Made by a program: the position numbers and the translations under genes | Notes under the pieces: model-generated | Told to the model about the DNA's origin: nothing | Database searches by the model: none | What the model saw: the letters and a program-made list of their open reading frames with translations, nothing else | Shown: positions 1 through 13,200 of the stretch, piece by piece | Position numbering within the stretch: position 1 is the first letter of the stretch | How the letters are laid out: each line of letters opens with the position of its first letter | Assembly: GCF_029227915.1 (NCBI RefSeq) | Contig: NC_079880.1 | Span: 14,404,001 to 14,468,000 of the forward strand | Reading direction: 5' to 3' | Length of the DNA: 64,000 bases | DNA from: Hydractinia symbiolongicarpus | Taxonomy: Eukaryota; Cnidaria; Hydrozoa; Anthoathecata; Hydractiniidae

Positions 1-2487
1 GAAGTCTAAAATATTATGCACAATTATGCTTGCATTCAGGACGTACCTCCTCAGAGGGTGTAACAACATACGGTGGATTAAAAAGCAAAACGTCCACTTT
101 TTTTGTCAAGCGAAGAGTAAGTGATGACATCTAGAATAAAAAATAACTAAATAAGATAGACAGAAAAATTATAAAATTATGAACACATAAAACAACAAAT
201 AAAAGTCGTTTATAATGAACTTACAAGATTGTCTGTTATTGGGTTTATATTAACATGATTTTCTTGACCTGTTTGAAGAGTGGCATATGAAGCGAAATTA
301 TTGATGTCACTTGCTCTAAATTTTACATTTAAGCTCACATTATGCAAACAATACTACGCATTGTTTCATCATTTAAAAATCATTTCAAAATATATGCATT
401 AACCAAAAATGTTCAATCTATATTTTAAAGTGTTCCAATATTTTTAATTAGTTGTAAATGTTTAGTGAATATTTTAGTTCTAAATTTATCTCTATGCGAG
501 CCGTCGTCTATCTGCATGGTTTTATAGTCTTGCTACACACAAGCGAAACAGAAGCTTAATATATTTTATTTACCTATTGTCTTCCTTTACCTTTTTTTGC
601 AATGCATCTATTTAAAAGCTTACAATGTTTTAACAGTATTTTTATTTTTACAATACAGAACAATATCACCAAGCTACTTGGACGTTCTCGTTTTCAAACC
701 AAATGTTATAATTTAGCACTTTTGGTTACTGTTTGGAACTATGGAAATTTATGCCACGCAAATAATTTATTTAACTGATGCTTCAGCGAGGAACAATAGG
801 CTGGATATACTTCTTTGTTTCTCTAAAGCAAGGCATACGCTTATTTAGAGAGCTAAAAACTTTTCCCACAAAATAGCAAGTTCTGGTGAGTGACCGATTT
901 AGCTATAAAGAGGCAATGGCAAATTGAAGCCTATATTTTTATATAAGCCAAATTTAGGAGAAAAAAATCAACATCTGTACAGTGTATTTCTTAGTAAGAA
1001 CGCTCAACCTGGTTTGTAATTTTTGTGTTGTATTTTAAACTTCACATGATAATTTAAGAGGATGCATAAGCAATTTTAATGGTTTCAAATAATACTAAAC
1101 TAAAGAAATACGCATTTTTCACAAATGGCTTATTAGAAATTTAACTCTTTTTGTGAGCATGCTGTGATTATTATTATACATATAACTGATAACCTGCACT
1201 TCAAATTATTTAGAGCAAGAAAATATTTTTGCAGATTAATCTTGGGAAGACTTAAAATTACAAATCCGATTTTTTCATCAATCGTTTGTATAACCTTTTT
1301 CTATAATGACTGCTGCAATGAAAAGACCACTGCTGCAAAGAGCTTTTCTTATCTAGCAAGACAATATGAACAGGAACCCTAAAGATTACCCTGGTAAATA
1401 ATATTTTAAAGTTGCAGTCAAACATGCAGTTAAAATTTCACTACATTTTGCTTGAATAAAATACTTTTTCCAAAACTTTCAGGTTGAAACTGAGTTTGTT
1501 CATTAATGAACAGGGAAATCACATCAAAATTACCTATTAAGACCGATACAAATCCTACAAACCAACTTAGTTACACATGGTGTAATATATAACAATATAA
1601 ACAAAAGAATATTTACATGTAATACGCATCTTGAACAATAGAAGCCAAGAAAGTGATTAACACGCCAGAACCTGGACCAATTTCCACACATATTAAAGGC
1701 CTAAAATAAACGTGTTAAAATTTACAAATTCTTTGTGGGTAAGAAAGGACGTTTGCAGATTTCAATGATTTAAACCCGAGCTTTATAACACTTTCTAAAT
1801 ATTTAATTAGACTGTCCTTAAGTAATTATTTTTCACTGTAATCAAGGTATAAACAAGAATCAGGATCAGTTGGTTTGTAAACATTTATTTTTTCCTGTTT
1901 TTTTGGGCGCCTCAGTATTGGAGGGACACAGAGTTGGAATTGCAGTAGAACTTTGCTTGCTTTCATTTCGTATTGACATCTTAAAAATATTTTCTTTCAA
2001 CGTCAAAAACACTGGAGTCAAAAATTCAACTATTTAGGTTAACTATCTTATCAATTATTCATAGAATTAATTTTCGAGCATAATAAATATTATATTGGTA
2101 ATCCTCAAGTGATTTTCTATCCAACGATATATAATACACTAGATAATAAAATAGTAAATTTATAACTTAATCCTGCTACCACCTGTCAAGAACTAAAGAC
2201 CAAGGGGGACAGGAAAAAAAAGAAGGAGAAATTTTAGCTTCTACTATCAGAAATAGGTTCTAATTTGTTGACATTTTTATAGAGTTGGTTGAATTCTAGA
2301 AAACAAACAATTATCAAAGACAGCCTAGATGTTTCAGAATAAGTGCAGCATACTTGCTTTCCATGATGGTTTGGTAATCTTTTTCCAATGCATCCATCAT
2401 TAAAAAAGTGTCTTCCGCAGGTTCATAAACATTTTCAAAATCTTTTTCTTTAAGATGGGCAAAACTTGGTGTTGATAGTGAAATCAT
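1..2487 (-). CDS. N6AMT1: N6AMT1 / HemK2 (Mtq2) methyltransferase, 5' part, runs off left edge
   Basis: Four exons join in phase: 2354-2487 (start ATG at 2487), 1617-1700, 225-315 and 47-130. The gene continues beyond base 1, so only about 131 of the roughly 214 residues usual for the family are present. The N-terminus carries the family signature VYEPAEDTF. Exon 2 has the SAM-binding motif I, EIGPGSG (residues 51-57). Exon 3 carries an acidic SDIN segment (motif II). Exon 4 has the catalytic NPPY tetrad at residues 121-124 followed by VVTPSEE. Known for this family: with TRMT112 as partner it methylates the glutamine of the GGQ motif of eRF1 in the cytosol, and histone lysine activity has also been reported. 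The next donor lies at 46/45. The short N-terminus before VYEP matches the yeast and human proteins, which supports the ATG chosen. Confidence 0.95.
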
Positions 2488-2787
2488 GCTTTGTTTTTAT
2501 TTACAAACTGAATGTTAAACAAATGATAGATATTGATGTCATAAAATCTTGTCTGTATTTCATAGATGCTCAAATTTTAAGTTCCAATGCCGCAAAAAAA
2601 AGTAGTTGGGGAAATTTGAAAAGTTTTTTGAACTTTATAGCAGAAAGATTTATAGTAGAAAGATTTATAGTAGAAAGATTTCAAAACATATTTAAAAATT
2701 AGCTACTGATAGACATGAAGTTTAAAATATGCCAGACTGAAAAGTTACATAATGTGACATGCTAAAAAGATAATGATAAAAATAAAA

Positions 2788-2809
2788 CAACAACAACAAC
2801 AACAACAGC

Positions 2810-2850
<41 letters not shown>

Positions 2851-2868
2851 CCACAACAACTATGACAA
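2788..2868. repeat. (CAA)n microsatellite
   Basis: About 80 bases of nearly pure CAA repeats, with one CAG and one CCA interruption. Other CAA tracts occur at 5079-5115 (Scribble intron) and 57204-57263 (kinase intron). Confidence 0.95.
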
Positions 2869-3125
2869 AAACAAAATAATAATACTTGCAGTGTGAAAAT
2901 AAAATAATTTGAATATACTTACTTTACCCAGTACTCTTAGAAGGAATAAACAATGTTTAAAGTTATATCAATTATGTATGTATCCAACTTTCAAAAGTAT
3001 ATGGAAAAATTGACTCAAAGGACAAAGAAAAACAGATATAACAAAAAGTTTTATTATGCTACATAGTATTCTATTATCATCATTAAGACTGAGACAATAC
3101 ATATAGTACAATAACAATATTAATC

Positions 3126-3178
3126 ATCCTCCATGACTTTTTCGGTGCTGAAAAGAAACGATAAAAGTCATGGAGGAT
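3126..3178. repeat. Hairpin with 16-bp perfect arms
   Basis: The arms 3126-3141 (ATCCTCCATGACTTTT) and 3163-3178 are exact reverse complements separated by a 21-base loop. It could be a small MITE core or an RNA stem-loop. No flanking target duplication is obvious. Confidence 0.85.
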
Positions 3179-3860
3179 AGTTGTAAAAGTATATCTACTT
3201 GCAGAATTGTAATTCGATATTTATAACTGAAAACACACCCACAAAAGTATAAAAATATCTTCTACCAGTTAATTTGTTAGACAGGTTGGTTGATTAAAGA
3301 CAAAAAAATAAGCTAATAAGGTAAAAATCGGTTATTTAAACAACAGTTGAGCTAATAAGTCAGAATTTTTAGTGCAAGACCACGAAAACAGAATTGGGAT
3401 ACATGATGCACCTTTGTCTCGTTTCCAAGTCTTATCTTTTAAAAGTTTTCTCAGTAGCACCATTTTTTCCGTCTGAAATAATTTGAAAATAAAAGTTGTC
3501 TGGAATTAACTTGCAAAGGAAACATAGCCTGTCAAAATTAAATACAAAGTTATCATTGAAAAAATAAAAGTCAGTCATTGAATAAAAAGTGACAAAAATG
3601 TCTAATCTCTAAAGTTAAAATTAAAAGTATAAAAAGCATTAACTTAAATATTCCCAACATATCGGAATGAACATTACAAAATATAAAAACCAAAAAGAAA
3701 AATTGGAATCGTAAATTTTAAAGCATAAATAAATAATCATTATTTCTAGAACCAGATGTTAAAACGAAAAGGATAAAGAAGGAAACGAACGGCATAAACT
3801 AAAGCTTTGACAAAATCTATGTGGTAGCAATTCTTCATGACACTCTCATTTTGAGCACAT

Positions 3861-3866
3861 TTTATT
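3861..3866 (-). promoter_or_regulatory. Candidate poly(A) signal AATAAA for SCRIB
   Basis: The plus strand reads tttatt, i.e. AATAAA on the minus strand, about 410 bases downstream of the Scribble stop codon. It is plausible by position only. Confidence 0.35.
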
Positions 3867-4274
3867 TCGCTTCACAAGCTATCCACAAAAAAAAATATTA
3901 AAAAATATATACTTAGTAATCACAGATACATTTAAAATACTGTATGTACACGTGGCTGCTTGTTTTGATAATGTATTCTTGCATCTCCCTTCTCATGTAA
4001 ATTTTAAAATTAGTAAACTGATGAGCATTTCAAAAAAATAATAATAACTATCTCATGAAGTGTAATAAATATATACACAATCATAAAGCTGCATGCTGAG
4101 TTCGACGGATAGGCTAGCTAAATCGTCTTTGTTCTGTTACATCGCAATCAGATTCTCAAAATAAAATGCTAGAAGGAACAGATCTTCATTGTTCAAGGGG
4201 ACACAACTTAACTCTCAATGTGCTAACGACGTTCCTGTCAAATTATATTCAAGTGCTAGGTCGAAATATTTCAG

Positions 4275-7200
4275 CTAACTTGTTGATGTTGTTCGTTCTT
4301 CAGAGTCAGATACGCATGAACCTTCTAGCGAGGACGTGGAAAGAGCTTTTGCTTGTGCAATTACTACCTGAGCTTTTTTAGCATCGTTATCCAATGCAGC
4401 CATGCGCTCTTTCCTCCATTCTGCTCGTTTCTCTGCATTAATTGCTCTCTGCTCTGCAGCACTTGGCGTTCTTTTGACCTAAAAAGAATTGGAAGACGAT
4501 ACAGTTACAGTTATTACAGAAATGAACCACAATATGTTTCAGTTATATTGGTTTTGGGACACAACACATCGTGACAAAACCTATTATCTTAGTTTCAACA
4601 ATTGGTTCCCAGAGATAATTATTTTTTTTTTGTTTTAATAATTCTAGATACACATACTACAAAAAAGTTGATTTAAATGCTACTTTTTCACACATCAATC
4701 GAAAGATCAAAGATGTCCATTTAGATAACTGATTTTGATAACATGTGTATTATTTTTTTTAACGGAAATCTGGCTTCAATCAGGAGGAAATGTTTTAATT
4801 TTTATCAAATATTTCCACTTTACAATTCGCTTTAGTCGTAACAGGACAATCAACTGATCATGTTTTTCAATTTTAAATAAAAACAGTATTGAGGAAAAGT
4901 GCTTACTTTATTTCCATGTTCGTCAATGTCATAAATGTCTACGTCATTTTGATTCACTTCAACAGCTTGCGTTGGTTTTGAACTATCTGTTTCATCATGG
5001 TAGTTTATTCGTTCAGTCATAACATCCTGGAAAATTACAGAAATACAATTATAAATATCCAAAAAGGATAAAAAAGTCACAACAACAACAACAACAGCAA
5101 CAACAACAACAACAACTACTATTAGAACATCTTTTATCATATGCATATACAATGTTCAAGAAAATTATTTTATTAATACCCCAAAAGAATCTCCTGAGGT
5201 AGCGGATGATTGCGAATCTGGACTGAATCGAGTTGGTTCGCATAATAACGGGTTAAACAAAATATTTTCTGGATGAAGAGCCGCTGCAGCATCTTCGTCA
5301 TAACCATCACAAACAATGAGTGATAAATTATCCCCCGCTGTTCTAAGAGCGCGTACAGCGTCAACGTGAGTTGCACCTAATAAACTTGTATTGTTAACCT
5401 AAAAAAGCAGATAAATAAATATTTGAAAAATTATTGAAAAGTCAGGAAAAAATGATGCATAATTTAGATTGTTTTCAGGCCCTTGTCAATTGCGTGCACG
5501 GTGACAAGCAATCTAATAATCTACCGTAATAACGTGCATGTTCCCAAATAATGAATTTAAGACAAAAGAAATTCTTTGTTTGCTAATTCTTCACACCAAT
5601 AATAAAAATATTTTATTACAACTATTTTGACATACCATTATTAAATGTAAAATATTCCATGCCGAAATTGAGATTACGTTTAGAGAACATTTTCTCTCTT
5701 TTGCTATTCTACGTATAGAGCGAAGTAAAAGTTGCATAAAAATGTTTTGTAAGTTTAAATGGCCTGAAAAGTTCATGCAATTAAATCTTGTATGCATCAA
5801 ATCTTAATGAAGCCCGAGCCCTATATCAAATCAGAAACGCAAAGTCTGGATGTGACAACTTAATTTTCTAATTTAATTATCTAATTTAGTTATATCTGAA
5901 CACTCACCGCATTTCATGGAAAGCTTTAAAAAAATTGTAATTCTTTTGTAGTGGAAAAAGTATAACCTGAATAAACATGTTTTTTAAAGAATGTAAAGTA
6001 CCTGATTTAGCCTTAAACATCAGAGCAGTTAAACTGCTTTTTTAAAGCATAAGATTAAAGCACCAGTACTCTGTTTTGTCATTGAAGCTATGCAACGTAA
6101 AGAAATTTTGTCATACTCTTTTTGAGATGCAGAAAAAAGGTGAGATGGTCTTAATTGCCAATTTACAGAAATAGCCTTCATAATTCATGTTGGCACTTTG
6201 CAATTGATGGTTTTAAAACATTTTACTGTCACTGCAGTGCAAATGTTTTTTTTAATGTTGCAAAAACAGTGGTACAAGTAATAAGAAAAGAGTTTCAATA
6301 AAATACCTCCAGAATTCTCATTCCAACTTTTAATCGAGCATCTCGAGAAGCTGCACCGTTTAAGTTTACCTTGGATACGAAAATTCCTTCATCTTCTTTG
6401 TCAAATGGATTTCCAGGATGACCTTTAGCACCACCCCTAATACTGATACCAAGCTTTTCTCCTAACTTCTTGTTAATGTTGATCTCCTGTAGAAAATATA
6501 GTGTGACTTTCGATATAAATTTATTCACTTCTTGTGATAGTAACATGCTAAGATTTTTTGTCTGTCTTTTGATAAGTTGGTTCTATTCATTATCATCATG
6601 TTTTTAACAGAAAATTCTTTTTAAATTTTGGAAAGTGAAAATGGCACAGAGCGTATTCCTCTTTTTGACACGACTAGCTCACAAAAGTTTCAATTCAACA
6701 TTAGAGGAACACCTCAGCTTCAAGCAAAATGCTGTGAAACATATGTCAAGATTAATTAACAACAACATGTAACAATCTAATCTAACAATTATATAGTTTG
6801 CAATGACTTTATAGCAGTTTATTAAAAATAAATTTTTTTGTTTATTTTTAACTAAATCAGGCAAAAAAAGAAAAATATATGTAATATGATCCCCATGGTA
6901 GTAAATTTTTCTTAAAAAGATGTAAGTTTTGTTTGACGATACCTGTATTCCTGGAGGTGGCGGATCATGCCGAATGAGGAGTTTCACAACAGGATCGTTT
7001 GTGATAAGGGCAGCAACAGCTTCGTGGTGAGTGGCGGTTTGCATATCCTTGTCATTGACACGTAAAATGCGGTCACCCACACATAAGTTTGTTTTTGCAG
7101 CTTCACCAGTTGGATTAACCTTGACACAAAAAAAGTGCGATTACTTTGTAAAACTCTGTTGGAGTATGCTTAAATCAGTGGAGACAATCAAACATTACAC

Positions 7201-10200
7201 ACCTTTGAAACAAATATTCCAGGTTCGTTAACACCAAATGGATGGCTAGCATGATCTGATCCACCAACAATGCTCAAACCAAGAGGTCCAGCAGATTTTT
7301 TTAATATTACTTCCTATACAGGGAGAAGTAATGGCAGCAATTTAGTAAGGTTGAAATTCAGCAGTTCCTTAATAACAGGTCTAGAGGGTGCAGAGATTAT
7401 GCAAGAAGTTAGTGTGACAAAGACAGATACAATGAACAAGACAAAAAAATTGAACCCAACACAAAATCAGAGTTATACTCACTTCAACAAGTAACCTTGG
7501 TTCCTGTCTTGCATCACCAGGCAGGTCTTCAGCCTATGTAAAAACAAAGAAAATGCAGAACACGTTTCATGAAGTACCTCAAAGTGAATGAATTAAATTG
7601 AAATGTCTTAAAAATTTACATACACATGGAAATGAAGAAATTATAACTTAATCTTTTCACTTGTAACTCTCTTGAACAATTTTTTATGCATCTTACAGCT
7701 AGTAAAAATACTTGAACCCTTTATAAAAATCTAATAGAGTTTCTCATATTTTTAATATATAATTGATACGTATAAATATATAACCTTGAAGTTGATTATG
7801 CATGAATATATTATCCTTTTCTTGTATTTCTGTAGCTTTTTCATTTTATTTTGTTCTAGCATGTCACAAATTTTAAATTTCATGAACAAATTTACTAAGC
7901 ATTGTTACCATCCAGTGTAAATACAACATAACAAAATCATATAAACGTTACAATATCTCTCTTCTTTTTTTTTTTAGCAAACTTCTTTAAAACTTGTGGT
8001 AAAAATCATTTTGACCCTTACTGTGCAATTTATTAGGTTGTTATTTTCATAAAACATTACTTAGCATGATAATCAAAGTAACAAAAAATGTCTGCAAGGT
8101 TGTTGTTCCATAGCATGCAGTGTGTGAGATGTTAATGAAAATACCAAAATGACTTTGTCTTAGCTTATCATTAAAAGTAAAGCATTTAAAATTGAGAAAA
8201 AAAGAGAATAGAAGTGCAAAAAATTCTTTCTTCTTGCTGAAAATATATTTGACAGAAAAAAACATCCCACTGTTTGCAAAGAAAAACTCCATCAATAATT
8301 TAAAATATGTAGACTAACTCAATGTTTACAACACAGGCCTTTCATTCCATTTGTCTTTCTTTTATGTTCCATAAGTTTGAAAACACGAAAAAGGAATTCT
8401 TAATCAGCTTTAAAAGTAATATTCCTCTTTTCTTTTCTCAATACAAACCTTCTTAGTTTTTAAAAACAAAAATTATTTGCTACTAATATTACAAAAAGAA
8501 ATTGATTTTTAAAACACAAATCCACTTTGTTTTCTAATCCACTTCAAACCATAAAAAAAATTTAACACAGCATACTCACAATTGCAATTCAGTAACGCTA
8601 AATTTATAAGCTTTAGGTAACCTTTTCTTAACATAAACAAAAAAAAAAAGAAGTAGATAAAATAAATATTCTCTGAGTATGTTTGTCTAGGAGAAATTTG
8701 TCTCGCATTTCTATGCAAAAAATTACCCTGCCTGAATGGAAAACAAGTCATGTAACGTCATCCAAAAACACATAAAACTCAAAATTATTAACATGCATCA
8801 TTTCTTCTCTTGTGAATTAAAAAAAGATTCTGTTCTGTTACCCTATTCTAGCATTTGTCAAGAAAATTTGCTTTGCATTGTAATAAATAGCAGATGGTTT
8901 TTTCAGTGTTAAACTATATGGAAAGTGTACCATATAAAAAGATAAAAATATGAGCCCACAGTATTTTATTACAAAATATTGCATAGACCCTAACATTTTC
9001 GGCAAGATCCCCTCTGAAGTTAAGGTAATGTTCTATTATGTGACAAAACTGTTACAAGAATAAAGAGAATAGGCAAGTTAATAACAATAGGAAGCCTTCA
9101 CATTACTCAACTAAAGTAAATAAATTATGGGTAAAGAAACAGCATATGTTTTTCACTTATTTTTAGTTTTGCATTATTTATATTTACATGAATTCATGTC
9201 TTTATTTAAACAATAACTCTCACCTTTGTTGATTCCCCGACAGTCTTTACATTTTCAGCGTTACCATTGATTTGGGACATAGGTCTCATTTTTTTGTTGA
9301 CAATGCGTTCACGATATGCAACCAGTGTTACTTTATCAGCACAACTTGTTAGAATGTTTACAACATCGTCATGTTTAGCATTACGTACATCTACGTTGTT
9401 TATCTAAAAATAAGAACATTAAAGGGTACCAGTTAGACTTATTAATATGTTTCAGACGTATTCTAAAATAAATCTACACTGCAAACAATCAGTCTAATTA
9501 AGTAATTCCCATGTAGATTAATAATAACAAACTGGTCGTTAGCCCATGGAAAAATCCATGGATTCGCCCGTCGCAGCTAAGCTACCATTTTGCGTGACAG
9601 ACAGACGGACAGACAGACGTATACAGGCATTATAATATAGACTATAACAGGGCAACATCACATAATCACGTAAAATGTTATTTCTCGTATTTTATTAAAC
9701 ATTTTAGATTTTTAAGTCAGATGTTTAAATCCTTTTTTCTTAAAAACAGAACTGAACTCAATATAGGGTGCTTTTTAACGTTATATTAGACCTTCGTTGC
9801 ATATTGCACAAAATATTTGTTATATAAATTTAATATAAACTTTATAAACACTTACAGAGAGTAACTTATCTCCAACTTGCAGTCTTTTATCTAAAGCAGC
9901 TGGTCCATTTTCAGATAGTTTACTGATATATATTCCCTAAAAGAAATGACAAATCGTTTTACAGAAATTTGGGATGTAATTCATTTTAAAATTTGCTTCT
10001 GGGTTTAGCTACCACTCAATAATAGTCACTCGTGTACTTTTATTATTACGAATATTTATACAGAATATAGCCAAAACTTTTATCAATGTGGTTCCTGTGT
10101 TCTGAATGTATGCATTAGGTATAGACTGACATTGCCTACCCAATTTCCCTCACATAGCATGGGTTAACCCGTAGCTGTGGTAAAGGTATCTGCTATACAT

Positions 10201-13200
10201 GACCCAGCAGTGGACCAAACCACAGACTTTGTGATTACAGAGCGAACTCCATAACCTCTAGGCCACGCTCCATTAAAGTTGCAGGTGTCACTCATGCACA
10301 GTTACAGCAGGTAAAAAATAAAAATAAAAATTCTTTAACAGATATTTTATAACACTAATAATAGAATATAATTATTGTAACAGTTATATTAGCATTATTG
10401 CTTATTTCCTTTTTCTGACTTGTGTCAAAAATAAATTGTAGGGATTGTTTATGACTTCTTGTTGTTTGTTGATTTAGAATATTTATTTTCACTCACATGT
10501 TTCAAACTAGACTCACTCCTCATATAAAACATCCATTTGCCATAACGACTGTGGTGTTTCGCTATGTCATAGTGTTTTTATTCTGTCTTAAAGCCATTAT
10601 AATCTACTTTTGATTAAACTAATGTTATGGAACTAATGTGAAACTACTTAAAGAATGCAAACTTTTATTATTTAAAGTTTGTTATTTCTCGAACATCTAT
10701 TTTGTCTTTCTAGTGCTTCGATTCATTCTTTAGTTGTCTCTGACATGACTTGCCTAGAATTCGAACCTATGACCACTACTGCACTATCCTATAATTTGGA
10801 TAGTGCAGTAATACATTTAGTATACAGTGTGAGATCTTCTCAAATAATGTTAGGTTCAGCTTCACTTTTTTCCACTATTTCACTTTAAAAAAAAATGAAA
10901 GTTAATTTTAATAAAATCAATTTGGATCTTGTCGAGTATTGATAACTTTTCTTTAACAATAACAGTTTTCCTTTTAAATTCTATAAAGATAAATAACCAA
11001 TTTAACTTATGAATGAAAGTAAAGTTCACCTCGTCAGTGCCCTTGTACATGTTCGAACTTTTATATGCTGTGGCTCCTTTCCCTCCAGCAATGCTAAATC
11101 CAAGACCTTTTGCATCTCGTTTTAACATAACAGGGATTGTCTAGACGAAAAAAAATGGTTTGCTGAATGTTAAATAAAGCAAACAAATGCAAATAAATTG
11201 CACAAATAAAAATGTTTAGTCATTTATATATTCGAATAAAACCTTTTGTATAATAGTTTATTGCATGTTTATCTTTTAATCTGTTTAGTAACTTGATTAT
11301 TTTAATAACTATTGTGTTTCTAATAAAAGAAAAACAACTAGTATTAACAATAAAATAACAAATTCAATTAGTAGCTTAGTAAAAGACACCCTCTAACTTA
11401 CTCGAATTTTCCAGCAACGAGCTTGTTTGCTTGATCTGCGTCTAACTAAAGCCATCTTATTTCAACGAAGGTTATAATAAAGTTATAACGATGTACAAAA
11501 TAAAACCGTTCATACGAGATAAAACTAATTCTCGTTCCTAACTTTAAAACAGTTTCAATGTGTTTTAAACATTAGTAATGATCATAAAAGTTCAATTAAA
11601 AAACTATTATAATTAAATGTTGACAATTCAGGGTTGACAATAATATCATATTATTTTACTACAACAGTTACATAGTTTATGGTTTGGATGAAAAATTAAA
11701 CAAGAATGTGAGGAAAACATTCTGATATATTGTGACGTAACAGGCAATTAAAGAAGCATGAAGAATTTCATGAAGTCCTGACCACACCATGCAGGATGGT
11801 TTTATTATTAGAAAAAAGGAATTACTACATTTAAGCATAATAACCACGGCTAGCAGCATGGTAAAAACTCCTACTACAACTTTTTCTTGACATTGCTTTT
11901 GTTGCTATGTGATATTTTGTTTGAGTTACACTTAAAAAGACATACAAGAAATAAGCATTATTAATATTTTTTTAAGGGGTGGATGTAACTCTATGGGCCT
12001 TTCTTTTATTATTATTTATAAGCAACTAAGATTTTGGTCAGATCACAAGTTGCCTATATTTCAGCCAATATGAGGTTGCATATCTAAAGATGCAATAATG
12101 GTTGCTATCACTTATAAAAGAAGAGAAAAAGAAATCATATCTTTTGTAAAAGAAAGTTCAACAAAGAAGATATATTGTTTTAAAACATGTCTGTATTTTC
12201 ACAACAGTTAAATTTTACTTGTCCTATAGTTGTACAGAACTAAAATTGCTTAATAATTTTTCAAATCAGCTCAGTTGCTTATAAACAAAGCGCGTATAAA
12301 AAAATTGTGTATTTTGATAGCAAATTGAGCGCACTGCTTCAATATGTCAGACACAAGTCCTTGCTTTATCAGGAAACAGTAAATTCAAAAAAAATCAAGT
12401 TAAATTTAACAACATCCTGAGTTTTAGAAGATAAGCAGTTAATGTCATAAATTAAGCTTTGGACAATAATTAAAATACAAAAGAATGACATTTAAATGCA
12501 ACCTGAAATACTGTAGAGAATAAGAGAAAACTATGCTCTCTCCTTGATCCTAATTTCTTTTGAAAGTAATATTACATTAGAAACTCCCACTTAATAGTTC
12601 ATAAGTTCCTAATTTTTGGTAGGATTTAAATCGCAGAAACATGCCCCACACATATTCACACCTGTACCCACAGATCTACCTTTATATGTCAAATTAAAAT
12701 ATTTAAATGGGTTTTGTTATGTAATGCTTTTTTTAAAAATATTACACTACAATGATGATAATGATGACAATTTCGCTGCTATAATTTAATGTTGATGAAC
12801 TTTAATTGATAAAATCAGAACATTTTATGCATGTGTATATGAAAAACTAGTGTTTTGTGTATTATTTTTCCTTTTTCAAAACAACAACAACATGAATACA
12901 ATATTTTCTAAAAAAATATTTAAAAATATCAACAGCTAATGTATCTTATTGTTGTTGTTCTTAAAATGTTAAGTACCGCTTGTACAACTTCAATAAAATA
13001 TTTAAAAAATCTTATAATAATACTTACAAGTTCATAACTTATTACTTATAGTTTCACTATGTTTTGCTAGATTAGATAAGGGTATTCTTGTTGATTCTTA
13101 TCATCAGTAGTATCATAAATGTTTTGTTGTAACCTGAGGTCTGTAAAAAGGATCGTACAGAGAGGTAAAAACACAACCATAATAACGTTTTTTGTGTCAA

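Larger units (their letters stand above)
2488..4274. other. N6AMT1-SCRIB intergenic stretch
   Basis: This lies between the end of Scribble and the start of N6AMT1, both transcribed leftward. It holds a (CAA)n tract, one strong hairpin and a possible poly(A) signal for Scribble. A short minus-strand reading frame near 3463 (MVLLRKLLKDK) has no recognisable homology. I see no other gene here. It presumably includes the N6AMT1 promoter. Confidence 0.6.

Noticed and set aside
5049-5243. Poly-Cys frame on the minus strand
   Set aside because: Produced by an intronic CAA microsatellite read out of frame; the real Scribble exons are 4907-5026 and 5180-5398.
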